Below, piece by piece: positions 44,149 through 52,789 of a stretch of DNA of 64,000 nucleotides. Position 1 is the first letter of the stretch. Every line of letters begins with the position of its first letter. Position numbers and translations under genes: made by a program. Origin of the DNA: Verrucomicrobiales bacterium (GTDB lineage: Bacteria; Verrucomicrobiota; Verrucomicrobiia; Limisphaerales; J093); NCBI GenBank assembly GCA_024233305.1, contig JACKPV010000032.1:1-64000 (forward strand), read 5' to 3'. The notes beneath the pieces are model-generated. The model did not search any database, was not told the DNA's origin, and saw only the letters and a list, made by a program, of their open reading frames with translations.

Positions 44149-44162
44149 TTGACGCAGGTCAA
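44149..44162. promoter_or_regulatory. FNR/DNR/NnrR-like palindrome TTGAC-N4-GTCAA
   Basis: TTGACGCAGGTCAA is a perfect 5+5 palindrome with a 4-base spacer. It matches the half-site pattern of CRP/FNR-family anaerobic and nitrogen-oxide regulators. It is 35 bp upstream of the porin start and 15 bp upstream of its ribosome site. That is close for class II activation (a site at -41.5 would put the transcript start at the GTG), so repression or a distal promoter is also possible. Confidence 0.5.
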
Positions 44163-44197
44163 GGTTCACGGGTCGGTGGAGGTGTTCAATCGGACGC

Positions 44198-45520
44198 GTG
44201 AACTCAAACCAACAAACGGTTCCCGGCAGACGAGCCTCGTTCCTCGCGCGGACCGCGGTCCGACTGGGCGCCGCGGCGGTTCTCGCCGGCCTGGCTCCTG
44301 GTTCCCAAGCTGCCGAAACCGCCGCCGCGACGCCGTCTCCCAACGGTGCAACCAGCGTGGCGGAAGAGCCGGTCAAGGGGGTGGACGATCACCTGCTCGA
44401 CACCTTCAAGAACGGCAAGTTCAACTTGAACGTGCGCCTCCGCTGGGAGCACGCCGATCAGGAGGGGCTCGACGCCTCCGACGCGGTAACCGTCCGCCCG
44501 CGCTTCGGGTTCACCACGGCGCCGCTTTACGGATTTCAGGGAATGATCGAAGGCGAGAACGTGACCAGTCTCGGCGCCCCCTACAACCCCGCCGGCCTGG
44601 ATCCGAACGAAGCCGGGCGCACTGTGATCGCCGACCCCGAGACCACCGAGATCAACCAGGCTTGGCTGAGTTATTCGCGCTGGGATTCGATGGTGCGCGG
44701 CGGACGGCAGCGCATCGTGCTGGATGACCACCGGTTCGTGGGCGACGTCGACTGGCGGCAGAACCAGCAAACCTACGACGGCGCGGTCTTCAGCAGCGAG
44801 TTCATCAAGCGGACGACGGTCTTCTACGCCTATCTCGACCGTGTGGACAAGGTTTCGGGCAGCGCGCATCCGCTGGGGCGCTTCGAATCGGACTCTCACT
44901 TGGTGGACTTGAGTTACAACGCCTGCGACGCCGCTCATCTGGGCGCCTATGCGTACCTGCTGGACTTCGATAACGCCCCGGCGAACTCGTCGCACACCTT
45001 CGGCGGACGTCTCACCGGCAAATGGAAGCCGCACGAGGACTGGGCACTGTCCTACCGCGGGGAATTCGCCTGGCAGACCGGCGCGGGGAACAACCCGGTG
45101 GACTACAGCGCCCCGTTCTACCGTGTCGATGTCCAGGCAAACCGGAACCCGATCCTGTTTGGCGTCGGCTACGAGACGCTTGGCAGCGACAGCGGCCGGT
45201 TCGGCTTCCAGACGCCGCTCGCGACCTTGCACAAATTCAACGGTTGGGCGGACATGTTCCTGGTGACGCCCACGGCCGGTTTGCGGGATCTGAACGGGCG
45301 GATCGGCGTCACGCTTCCCTATGCGACGCCGCTGCAATTCGTCTACCACCACTTCTGGTCGGACAACGGGGACATGGATTTCGGGCAGGAGTACGACGCC
45401 GTGATTTCCCACAAGTTCGGGAAGTATTTCACCACGCTGGCCAAAGTGGCCTGGTACGAGGGCGAGAGCGGTTACCCGGACAAGCTGGTCTTCTGGCTGG
45501 AAGCGGATTTCAAATACTGA
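44198..45520 (+). CDS. Outer-membrane beta-barrel porin (alginate-export-like)
   Basis: 440 residues from GTG at 44198 with GGAGGTG 13 bp upstream. The signal peptide ends near APGSQAAE. The mature part is a barrel with alternating strands. It begins FNLNVRLRWEHADQEGLDAS and contains VRPRFGFTTAPLYGFQG and RGGRQRIVLDDHRFVGDV, and it ends in an aromatic residue (LEADFKY). It is similar in style to alginate-export/porin families. As first gene of the cytochrome operon it may admit the electron acceptor to the periplasm. Confidence 0.85.
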   Translation: MNSNQQTVPGRRASFLARTAVRLGAAAVLAGLAPGSQAAETAAATPSPNGATSVAEEPVKGVDDHLLDTFKNGKFNLNVRLRWEHADQEGLDASDAVTVRPRFGFTTAPLYGFQGMIEGENVTSLGAPYNPAGLDPNEAGRTVIADPETTEINQAWLSYSRWDSMVRGGRQRIVLDDHRFVGDVDWRQNQQTYDGAVFSSEFIKRTTVFYAYLDRVDKVSGSAHPLGRFESDSHLVDLSYNACDAAHLGAYAYLLDFDNAPANSSHTFGGRLTGKWKPHEDWALSYRGEFAWQTGAGNNPVDYSAPFYRVDVQANRNPILFGVGYETLGSDSGRFGFQTPLATLHKFNGWADMFLVTPTAGLRDLNGRIGVTLPYATPLQFVYHHFWSDNGDMDFGQEYDAVISHKFGKYFTTLAKVAWYEGESGYPDKLVFWLEADFKY

Positions 45521-45591
45521 GCCGCAGGCAGATTGCGGTCCCTCCCCGGACCGCGTCGCCGGACGGAGAACAAACCACGCGAAACGAGAGC

Positions 45592-46239
45592 ATGAACACG
45601 AAACGCATCTTTTGGGTCCCGCTGGTGCTGCTGGGTTCGGCCCTTCTGTTCGCGCTCAATCCGCTGCCCTACCGGGACGTGCTCGTGCCCCACGCCCCCG
45701 TGCCCCGTTCGGTGATTGACCCCTCGCCGGTCCGGCATCCCTCGTTGCAGCCGGCTTACGTCGTCGCCGGGTACACCTACCGCTGCAGCGAATGCCATCG
45801 CATCCTGCCCTCGCCCGCCGAAACCACCCGCAAGCTCGGGCAGCACCAGGAAATCACGCTCCGCCACGGTCTGAACACCCGCTGCTTCAACTGCCACCAT
45901 CGGACGAACCGCGATGCCTTTGTCGATGACCTGGGTGGGGAGATCCCCTGGGAACAGCCGCAGTTGCTGTGCGCCCGCTGCCACGGTCCGGTCTATCGCG
46001 ACTGGGAAGCCGGCTCGCACGGGCGGGTGAACGGTTACTGGGACACCGCTGCCGGACCACAGACCAAACGGCGCTGCATCGAATGTCATGACCCGCACAA
46101 CCCGCCCTTCCAGGCCCTGAAGCCGGCGCCCGGCCCGAACACGCTTCGGATGGGCCTTTCCGAACCGGCTCACGAACCGGGTTCCGGCAACCCGCTCCGG
46201 CTCTGGAACGAAAGGAAAAACCCGAACTCCCATCCTTGA
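45592..46239 (+). CDS. Membrane-anchored or secreted tetraheme cytochrome c
   Basis: 215 residues from ATG at 45592. An N-terminal hydrophobic segment (IFWVPLVLLGSALLFALNP) is a signal or anchor. Four CxxCH heme sites are visible: CSECH, CFNCH, CARCH and CIECH. It probably shuttles electrons between the quinol-oxidising subunits and the octaheme terminal enzyme, like NrfB or NapC-type carriers. It lies 71 bp after the porin and its stop is 2 bp before the ATG of the iron-sulfur subunit. Confidence 0.9.
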   Translation: MNTKRIFWVPLVLLGSALLFALNPLPYRDVLVPHAPVPRSVIDPSPVRHPSLQPAYVVAGYTYRCSECHRILPSPAETTRKLGQHQEITLRHGLNTRCFNCHHRTNRDAFVDDLGGEIPWEQPQLLCARCHGPVYRDWEAGSHGRVNGYWDTAAGPQTKRRCIECHDPHNPPFQALKPAPGPNTLRMGLSEPAHEPGSGNPLRLWNERKNPNSHP

Positions 46240-46241
46240 TC

Positions 46242-47252
46242 ATGTCCCAGGTCCCGCCCGCTTCCCCCACTCCGCCCGCCGCCGGCTCCGGCATGAACCG
46301 GCGCGATTTCCTCGCCAAGGGCGCCGCGGCCGCCGCCGGGATTTCGGCCCTGGCCGCCGCCATGTCGCCGCTGCGCCACCTGAACCCCGACGACCTGCCC
46401 AGTGCCGAGGAATTCCTGCAGAAGCACTACAAGGAGATGACGCCCGCCGACAAGGAACGGGTCCTGGCGCGCATCACCACCGAGGTACAGAAGCGTTTCG
46501 GTGTGCCGGCGAAGGTCACCGATCCGCCTCCCATGGACGGCGTCGAGTTCGTCTACGGATTGAACATCAGCCGGTGCATCGGCTGCCGGAAATGCGTGCA
46601 CGCCTGCGTCGCCGAGAACAACCAGTCGCGCTCGCCCGAAATCCAGTACATCCGGGTGCTCGAGATGCAGAAGGGCAGCATCGACGTCGAGACGGCCAAT
46701 CACCATTACGACCCCGAACAGGTGCCGCGGCCGGACAAGTGGTACATGCCGGTGCAATGCCATCAGTGCGCCAAGCCGCCCTGTGTGAAGGTCTGCCCCG
46801 TCGAGGCCACCTGGCAGGAACCCGACGGGATCACCGTCATCGACTACGACTGGTGCATCGGCTGCCGCTACTGCGAAGCCGCCTGTCCGTACTGGGCGCG
46901 CCGGTTCAACTTCACGGCGCCCGGGCTGCCGGCCGACGAGGTGAATCCGAACATGAGCTACCTCTCCAACCGCCCGCGTCCGAAGGGCGTGATGGAGAAA
47001 TGCACCTTCTGTTTGCACCGAACCCGGAACGGTCAACTGCCCGCCTGCCTCGAGGTGTGTCCGACCGGTTCACGCAAGTTCGGAAACGTCCTGGATCCCG
47101 AAAGCGACGTTCACTACATCCTCAAGCACAAGCGGGTATATGTGCTCAAAGAGGATGTGGGCACGCTCCCCCGCTTCTTCTACTACTTTGACGAACGCGG
47201 CAGCCGCTATCACGAGACCGGGGCGCCCGCCGATCCAAAGGAGGCCGCATGA
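46242..47252 (+). CDS. Tat-exported four-cluster ferredoxin subunit (NrfC/PsrB/DmsB type)
   Basis: 336 residues. The Tat signal is NRRDFLAKGAAAAAG near residues 21-35, preceded by a Pro/Ala-rich extension. Four 4Fe-4S binding groups are visible: CIGCRKCVHAC, CHQCAKPPCVKVCP, CIGCRYCEAACP and CTFCLHRT with CLEVCP. In related complexes this subunit sits on the periplasmic side of an NrfD-type membrane protein and passes electrons on. Start ATG at 46242. Its end overlaps the next gene by 4 bp (ATGA). Confidence 0.95.
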   Translation: MSQVPPASPTPPAAGSGMNRRDFLAKGAAAAAGISALAAAMSPLRHLNPDDLPSAEEFLQKHYKEMTPADKERVLARITTEVQKRFGVPAKVTDPPPMDGVEFVYGLNISRCIGCRKCVHACVAENNQSRSPEIQYIRVLEMQKGSIDVETANHHYDPEQVPRPDKWYMPVQCHQCAKPPCVKVCPVEATWQEPDGITVIDYDWCIGCRYCEAACPYWARRFNFTAPGLPADEVNPNMSYLSNRPRPKGVMEKCTFCLHRTRNGQLPACLEVCPTGSRKFGNVLDPESDVHYILKHKRVYVLKEDVGTLPRFFYYFDERGSRYHETGAPADPKEAA

Positions 47253-48508
47253 AGCGCTATTTTACCTTCCTCTGGGACTGCTTCCGCCTGAGTTTCGTGG
47301 GCGACTGGCGCTATCACCTGTGGATGACCGTGCTCACGGTCATTTCTCTCGGCGGAGTCTACGCCTACAGCCAGCAGTTGGTGCACGGCCTGATCACCAC
47401 CGGGATGACCGATCAGGTTTCCTGGGGTTTGTACATCGCGAACTTCACTTATCTGGTCGGGCTCGCGGCGGCGGCGGCGATGCTGGTCATTCCGGTTTAC
47501 GTCTATCGCAACCTGCATCTTCACGACGTGGTCATCTTTGGCGAGTTGCTGGCGGTTTCGGTCATCATCATGTGCCTGTTGTTCGTTACCGTGGACCTTG
47601 GCCGGCCGGACCGCTTCCTGCACCTGCTGTTGCGGTTCAACTTCCCGATGTCCATGCTGACGTGGGATGTGATCGCGCTGAACGGGTATCTGCTCCTGAA
47701 TCTGCACATCTGCGGTTACCTGATCTACTGCGCGTATTGCGGGCGGAAGCCGTCGAAGGCGTTTTATATCCCGTTCGTCTTCGTTGCGATCGCCTGGGCG
47801 ATCAGCATCCACACCGTCACCGCGTTTCTCTATGTCGGACTGGGTGGCCGGCCGTTCTGGAATTCGGCGATCATCGCCCCGCGTTTCCTGGCCAGCGCCT
47901 TTGCGGCCGGGCCGGCCTTCATCATCCTCACCCTCCAGATCGTACGCCGGTTCACGCGGCATCGGGTCAATGACGAGGCCCTGTTCACCCTGCGGCGCAT
48001 CGTTCAGGTGGCGATGATCATCAATCTCTTCCTGCTGATGTGCGAACTGTTCACCGAGTTTTACGCCGACACGGCCCATGGCGCCTCGGCGCACTATTTG
48101 TTCCTCGGGCTGCACGGCAAGAGCGCGCTGGTTCCCTGGATCTGGACCGCCATTGCCATGAACGTCCTGGCCACCGCGCTGTTCATGCTGCCGGCCTCCC
48201 GTGCGCTGCCCACTTTGAACGCCGCCTGTGTCATGGCCATCGTCGGCATCTGGATCGAGAAGGGAATGGGACTCATCGTGCCCGCGTTCGTGCCGACGCC
48301 CCTGGGCGAGATGGTCGAGTATCTGCCAACGCTCCACGAGACGATGATCTGTTTCGGCATCTGGGCGTTCGGTCTGCTGGTTTATACCATTCTCGTTCGT
48401 GTCTCCGTGCCCGTTTTGGCCGGCGAAGTGACCTTTGCCCGGCGTTGGGGGCAGGCCGCTCCCGGCGCTCACGATTCCGCCCCGTCCACCGCTTTGAAAA
48501 CCACCTGA
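47249..48508 (+). CDS. NrfD/PsrC-type membrane quinol-oxidising subunit
   Basis: A 419-residue integral membrane protein with about ten hydrophobic helices (LVGLAAAAAMLVIPVYVY, VSVIIMCLLFVTVDLGRPDR and others). The DLGRPDR loop and HTVTAFLY are typical of the NrfD/PsrC family, which oxidises quinol without heme. Its gene overlaps the ferredoxin gene by 4 bp, so the two form the usual BC module. The octaheme cytochrome follows 7 bp later. Confidence 0.94.
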   Translation: MKRYFTFLWDCFRLSFVGDWRYHLWMTVLTVISLGGVYAYSQQLVHGLITTGMTDQVSWGLYIANFTYLVGLAAAAAMLVIPVYVYRNLHLHDVVIFGELLAVSVIIMCLLFVTVDLGRPDRFLHLLLRFNFPMSMLTWDVIALNGYLLLNLHICGYLIYCAYCGRKPSKAFYIPFVFVAIAWAISIHTVTAFLYVGLGGRPFWNSAIIAPRFLASAFAAGPAFIILTLQIVRRFTRHRVNDEALFTLRRIVQVAMIINLFLLMCELFTEFYADTAHGASAHYLFLGLHGKSALVPWIWTAIAMNVLATALFMLPASRALPTLNAACVMAIVGIWIEKGMGLIVPAFVPTPLGEMVEYLPTLHETMICFGIWAFGLLVYTILVRVSVPVLAGEVTFARRWGQAAPGAHDSAPSTALKTT

Positions 48509-48515
48509 ACGCATC

Positions 48516-50009
48516 ATGAAAAGCCAAGCCGCCATCATCCTGTCCCTTGCCCTTGGATCCGTCGGGATCCTGGCCCTCACGCCCGCCGTGCGGGCCCAGG
48601 CCTGGGGATTGCCCACGATGTCCGAGCAGACCCGCGCCTGCATCGACTGCCACAAAGTCGACAACACCGGCGTCTACCAGCAGTGGGGCAGCAGCAAACA
48701 CTACCGGGCCAGCGTCGGTTGCTACGAGTGCCACGGGGCCGCCGAGGGCGAACCCGATGCCTTCCAGCACGAGGGCCAGTGGATCGCCACCATCGTTTCC
48801 CCGAAGGACTGCGCGCGCTGCCACGTGCGGGAGGCCGAGGAGTTCGCGAGTTCGCATCACTCGAAGGGCGGACGCATCATGGGGTCCCTCGACAATGTCC
48901 TCGCCGAGGTGGTCGAGGGGAACCGGGGCATGGTCACGGCCGGGTTCCAGAAGGGCAACAGCGCCGCGGCGGTCAACGGGTGCTGGCAGTGCCACGGCTC
49001 GGAGGTGAAAGTCCTGCCGGGCGGCAAACTCGATCCGGCCACCTGGCCCAACACCGGTATTGGACGCATCAATCCGGACGGTTCCGAGGGTTCCTGTTCC
49101 GCCTGCCACAGCCGGCACTCGTTCTCTTCCGAGCAGGCCCGCAACCCCGACAACTGCGGCAAATGCCACATGGGCCCGGACCACCCCCAAATCGAGATCT
49201 TCTACGAATCCAAGCACGGCGTTGCCTACCGCGCCTTCAAGGACAAGCTCAACATGGACTCCTCGAAGTGGGTCGTCGGCGAGGACTACAATCTCGCGCC
49301 CACGTGCGCGACGTGCCACATGAGCGCCACGCCTTCGCGCCCCGCCACCAAGGATCGTCCCGCCATCGCCGCCATGCCCATCACCCACGATGTCGGGATG
49401 CGCATCAGCTGGAACAACCGCCCCGCGATTTCGGTGCGGCCGGAGATCAGCGACAAGAAGATGGGCCTGCCCGGGGCGAATGTGAACTGGGAGACGCGCC
49501 GCCACAACATGCAGACCGTGTGCATCAACTGCCACGAACAGCAGTGGGTCGACAATTTCTACGTCCAGTACGACGGTCTCATTGATCTTTACCACAAGAA
49601 GTTCGCCGAGCCGGGACTCGAACTCTACAACCTGGCCAAACCGTTGATGCGCCCGGCGGAATTCGCCAACGACCTTGCGTGGACATGGTTCGAGATCTGG
49701 CACCATGAAGGCCGTCGCGCCCGCCATGGCGCGGCCATGATGGGACCGGATTACACCCATTGGCACGGCACCTACGAGGTGGCGAAACATTTCTACTCGA
49801 AGATGGTCCCCGAGCTGGAGGAACTCATCGAACGGGGTGCGCACTCCGACGATGCCGCCAAGGTGGCCGCCGCCGGAGCCCTGCAGAAGAAGCTCGATGA
49901 GGTCCTGGGTTCCGACGATCACCGTTGGTATCTCAATCAGCTCACCCCCGAGGAAATCAAGGAACGCCAGGACCGCGCCGCGGAATTTAAGAAGCGCTAC
50001 TCCGAATAG
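48516..50009 (+). CDS. Octaheme cytochrome c, hydroxylamine-oxidoreductase (HAO)-like
   Basis: 497 residues with a signal peptide ending near PAVRAQA. Eight CxxCH sites are seen (CIDCH, CYECH, CARCH, CWQCH, CSACH, CGKCH, CATCH, CINCH). The C-terminal ARHGAAMMGPDYTHWHGTYE segment resembles the HAO family. HAO relatives oxidise hydroxylamine or, in versions such as epsilon-HAO, reduce nitrite or related compounds. Co-transcription with an NrfC/NrfD quinol module and a tetraheme carrier favours a reductive role. Whether the tyrosine in PDYTHWHG is the cross-linking residue needs an alignment. Confidence 0.9.
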   Translation: MKSQAAIILSLALGSVGILALTPAVRAQAWGLPTMSEQTRACIDCHKVDNTGVYQQWGSSKHYRASVGCYECHGAAEGEPDAFQHEGQWIATIVSPKDCARCHVREAEEFASSHHSKGGRIMGSLDNVLAEVVEGNRGMVTAGFQKGNSAAAVNGCWQCHGSEVKVLPGGKLDPATWPNTGIGRINPDGSEGSCSACHSRHSFSSEQARNPDNCGKCHMGPDHPQIEIFYESKHGVAYRAFKDKLNMDSSKWVVGEDYNLAPTCATCHMSATPSRPATKDRPAIAAMPITHDVGMRISWNNRPAISVRPEISDKKMGLPGANVNWETRRHNMQTVCINCHEQQWVDNFYVQYDGLIDLYHKKFAEPGLELYNLAKPLMRPAEFANDLAWTWFEIWHHEGRRARHGAAMMGPDYTHWHGTYEVAKHFYSKMVPELEELIERGAHSDDAAKVAAAGALQKKLDEVLGSDDHRWYLNQLTPEEIKERQDRAAEFKKRYSE

Positions 50010-50014
50010 GCGGT

Positions 50015-50590
50015 TCAAAGCGCCTTCCCAGAGCGACATCGCCGGCCCCGCCTTGTGCGGGGCCGTTCGCTTCCGGGACTGGGGAGTGTGCTTGCGACGG
50101 GCCGAGGCAGGCTTGTCGAGCTGTGATAGCTGTAGAGCATCTCAAGCGCAGGATCGCAGAAGGGCATGATCTGGCTGAGAAAAGCGTACACCCGCACGAA
50201 CCCGGCCAGCTTGTCGCGAAACTCACTCCGTCGCTCCTCGTCCGCGAGACCGTTGAAACGATCCACCGCGGGCTGGAGGTGTCGTTGCATTTGGGCATGG
50301 TCCTGCGCCGTCTGCTGGTTTGGCGGACGGTAGATCACCGCGCAGAAGGCTTCCACTTCGTTCCAGTGGTAGATCTGTGCCTGATCAAGGTCGTGCTTCA
50401 GTTGCTCCAGCTTGTGGGGATCGGATTCCTCCTGGAGGCTGGCCTGAGTGCACGCGAGACCGGCGCAGGGGGGGTTCACCTGCATCGAGAAACGCCCGCG
50501 CTTTACCTCCCAATGCTCCGGCACGTCACCAAGCCATTCGACGCCGCTTGGTTTGTAGCGCGGGTAGGGCGGGAACTTCACGCGGTCGCT
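50015..50590 (-). pseudogene. Type I restriction remnant: hsdS start joined to hsdR C-terminal fragment
   Basis: Reading down from about 50590, the frame begins with the HsdS-typical YPRYKPSGVEWLGDVPEHWE for about 30 residues. It then changes to sequence like the HsdR C-terminal helical domain (EESDPHKLEQLKHDLDQAQI, LAGFVRVYAFLSQIMPF). A deletion has apparently fused the two genes and removed all catalytic parts. The frame also runs through the adjacent repeats. It cannot encode a working subunit. Confidence 0.75.
50043..50065 (+). terminator. Terminator of the cytochrome operon
   Basis: Perfect 9-bp arms CGGCCCCGC (50043-50051) and GCGGGGCCG (50057-50065) with loop CTTGT, 33 bp after the octaheme cytochrome stop. 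A short TTC-rich stretch follows. It lies within the end of the hsdR remnant on the other strand. Confidence 0.65.
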
Positions 50591-51582
50591 CCTTCCGACG
50601 CCCCAACGGGGCAACCCCACGACAGCCCAGGGCAACGCCCTGGGAACCACGCCCGCATGACGACAAGCCCTGAAAGGGCGACCCACCCGGGGCAACAAAC
50701 CCCCGGCCGGCCTTCTTTGTCCCGCCCCTTCAGGGCGGATCCCCTTCCTGGCCCACATACCCAGGGCGATGCCCTGGGCTGTGGTGTCGTTGCCCCTTCG
50801 GGGCGTAAATGTCCGGCACGCCTCCTCACCGGGCTCACGCCGCGCCGTGGTTTCATGCCCCGACCCTCCGCCACGTCGCCGAGCCATTCGACGCCGCTTG
50901 GTTTGTAGCGCGGGTAGGGCGGGAACTTCACGCGGTCGCTCCTTCCGACGCCCCAACGGGGCAACCCCACGACAGCCCAGGGCAACGCCCTGGGGACCAC
51001 GCCCGCATGACGACAAGCCCTGAAAGGGCGACCCACCCGGGGCAACAAACCCCCGGCCGGCCTTCTTTGTCCCGCCCCTTCAGGGCGGATGCCCTTCCTG
51101 GCCCACATACCCAGGGCGATGCCCTGGGCTGTGGTGTCGTTGCCCCTTCGGGGCGTAAATGTCCGGCACGCCTCCTCACCGGGCTCACGCCGCGCCGTGG
51201 TTTCATGCCCCGACCCTCCGCCACGTCGCCGAGCCATTCGACGCCGCTTGGTTTGTAGCGCGGGTAGGGCGGGAACTTCACGCGGTCGCTCCTTCCGACG
51301 CCCCAACGGGGCAACCCCACGACAGCCCAGGGCAACGCCCTGGGGACCACGCCCGCATGACGACAAGCCCTGAAAGGGCGACCCACCCGGGGCAACAAAC
51401 CCCCGGCCGGCCTTCTTTGTCCCGCCCCTTCAGGGCGGATCCCCTTCCTGGCCCACATACCCAGGGCGATGCCCTGGGCTGTGGTGTCGTTGCCCCTTCG
51501 GGGCGTAAATGTCCGGCACGCCTCCTCACCGGGCTCACGCCGCGCCGTGGTTTCATGCCCCGACCCTCCGGCACGTCGCCAA
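50533..51582. repeat. Three tandem 350-bp palindrome-rich repeats inserted in hsdS
   Basis: Units at 50533-50882, 50883-51232 and 51233-51582 are nearly identical (I see only a few substitutions, for example at 50652 and 51091). A fourth unit starts at 51583. Each holds several hairpins: GCCCAGGGCAACGCCCTGGG, CCAGGGCGATGCCCTGG, GCCCCTTCGGGGC, CCCTGAAAGGG. Each also carries a copy of the first HsdS codons (YKPSGVEWLGDV on the minus strand). There is no real gene. The long frames on both strands are by-products of the composition. Confidence 0.92.
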
Positions 51583-51631
51583 GCCATTCGACGCCGCTGG
51601 GTTTGTACCGCGGGTAGGGTCTGGCCTTCAT
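51278..51631 (-). pseudogene. hsdS: Truncated hsdS (type I restriction specificity subunit)
   Basis: The ATG at 51631 overlaps the RhuM stop as ATGA. The first 22 residues (MKARPYPRYKPSGVEWLGDV, then PE) are the standard HsdS N-terminus. The sequence then enters the 350-bp repeats and reaches a stop at 51278 after nonsense sequence. No target-recognition domain is left. The matching continuation of HsdS is found beyond the repeats near 50540. Confidence 0.8.
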
Positions 51632-52626
51632 GGCCGCTTCTGCGTTCTGGCCTGCGTTTCGATCTGTTCGAGCGCCTGGATGTCCTCCGCGTCGGCGGCG
51701 AGGGCTTCGGCGGCGCGACGACTGGCATCGAAGGTCTCATAGCGGTCGTGCGCGATTGCCTTCATTTCCTCGTGGCTGACGCGGCCGGCGTGATTCAGTA
51801 CCGGGCGTTCGTTGAATTGCAGCAACCGGTCCACGTTCGCCCGCCAGTAATCCAGCGTGAGGTCCTTGCGCTCCCTCACCCGTAGTTCCGCCTGCTCCAG
51901 GAAGATGACGACCAAACGATTGAGCGTGTCCACCTCCTCCGCTGAGAGGTAGTTCTTGGCAACGACGACATCCCCCTTCCGTACCCGCCCGCCCTTCCAG
52001 GAGGTCAAGGCCATGTTGGGCGCACCGGGGTCGGCTCGCTCCACGACGATTTCGGCCGCCGTCTTCCGGGTCACGGCGTAGAGCAGCTTGTTCTGGACCT
52101 CGGCGAAGAAGACCGGGGCGTCACGGTCGTCAGTGCGGTAATCGGAGCTGAGGGCGAACAGGTCGCGGACCTTCTGGTAGAACCGCTTCTCGGAAGCGCG
52201 GATTTCCCGGATGCGGGCGAGGAGTTCATCGAAGTAATCCCAGCCGCCGGGATTCCTCAGGCGTTCGTCGTTCATGACGAAGCCCTTGACCAGGTATTCG
52301 CTCAGGTTCGCCGTGGCCCACTGACGAAACTGCGTGCCCCGCGGGCTCTTCACCCGGTACCCCACGGCCAGGATCATTTCGAGCCGGTAGCGCTTGGTGC
52401 GGTAGTTCTTGCCATCGGCGGCAGTTGTCAAGGATTCCTTGACAACTGAACCCTCACGCAACTCACTTTCCTTCAGCACATTCTGGATGTGCAGACTGAC
52501 GTTCTGTTTCGTGGTGGCGAACAACTCGGCGATCTCCAACTGGGTCAACCACACGGTGTTGCCTTCGATCCGGAGCTGGATCTCCGTTCGTCCATCATCC
52601 GTGCGGTACAGGATCATCTCGCTCAT
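51628..52626 (-). CDS. RhuM-family protein of a type I restriction locus
   Basis: 332 residues. AAGGAGGTGACACC directly upstream sets the ATG at 52626. The N-terminal part has a winged-helix-like DNA-binding segment (VWLTQLEIAELFATTKQNVS). The middle contains YRLEMILAVGYRVKSPRGTQ and WDYFDELLARIREIRASEKR, both typical of the RhuM (virulence-associated) family. These genes are common cargo in restriction and defence islands; their biochemical role is unknown. It is translationally coupled to the broken hsdS gene. Confidence 0.92.
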   Translation of the reverse strand: MSEMILYRTDDGRTEIQLRIEGNTVWLTQLEIAELFATTKQNVSLHIQNVLKESELREGSVVKESLTTAADGKNYRTKRYRLEMILAVGYRVKSPRGTQFRQWATANLSEYLVKGFVMNDERLRNPGGWDYFDELLARIREIRASEKRFYQKVRDLFALSSDYRTDDRDAPVFFAEVQNKLLYAVTRKTAAEIVVERADPGAPNMALTSWKGGRVRKGDVVVAKNYLSAEEVDTLNRLVVIFLEQAELRVRERKDLTLDYWRANVDRLLQFNERPVLNHAGRVSHEEMKAIAHDRYETFDASRRAAEALAADAEDIQALEQIETQARTQKRP

Positions 52627-52789
52627 GGTGTCACCTCCTTGAAACGAGCAACCCGCCGATTTGGGCATTGTGAAGAGGCCTGGCGGGTATTGTCGGCCCG
52701 AGAATGAAGCACCCCGCACTGGTGGTCAAGCAGCCTTCCACCGCGGCACGGATGAGTCACCGTCTCTACGTTGAGCAGGGAGACTGGGT

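Noticed and set aside
50533..51582. Tandem repeats as a CRISPR array
   Set aside because: Units are 350 bp and near identical throughout, with no short repeat plus unique spacer pattern and no cas genes. The same holds for the 156-bp units at 58.9 kb.
50578..51740. Several 90-270 codon frames on both strands across the tandem repeats
   Set aside because: They differ only by repeat copy, are rich in Arg/Pro/Gly and arise from hairpin sequence; only the short HsdS and HsdR pieces are recognisable.
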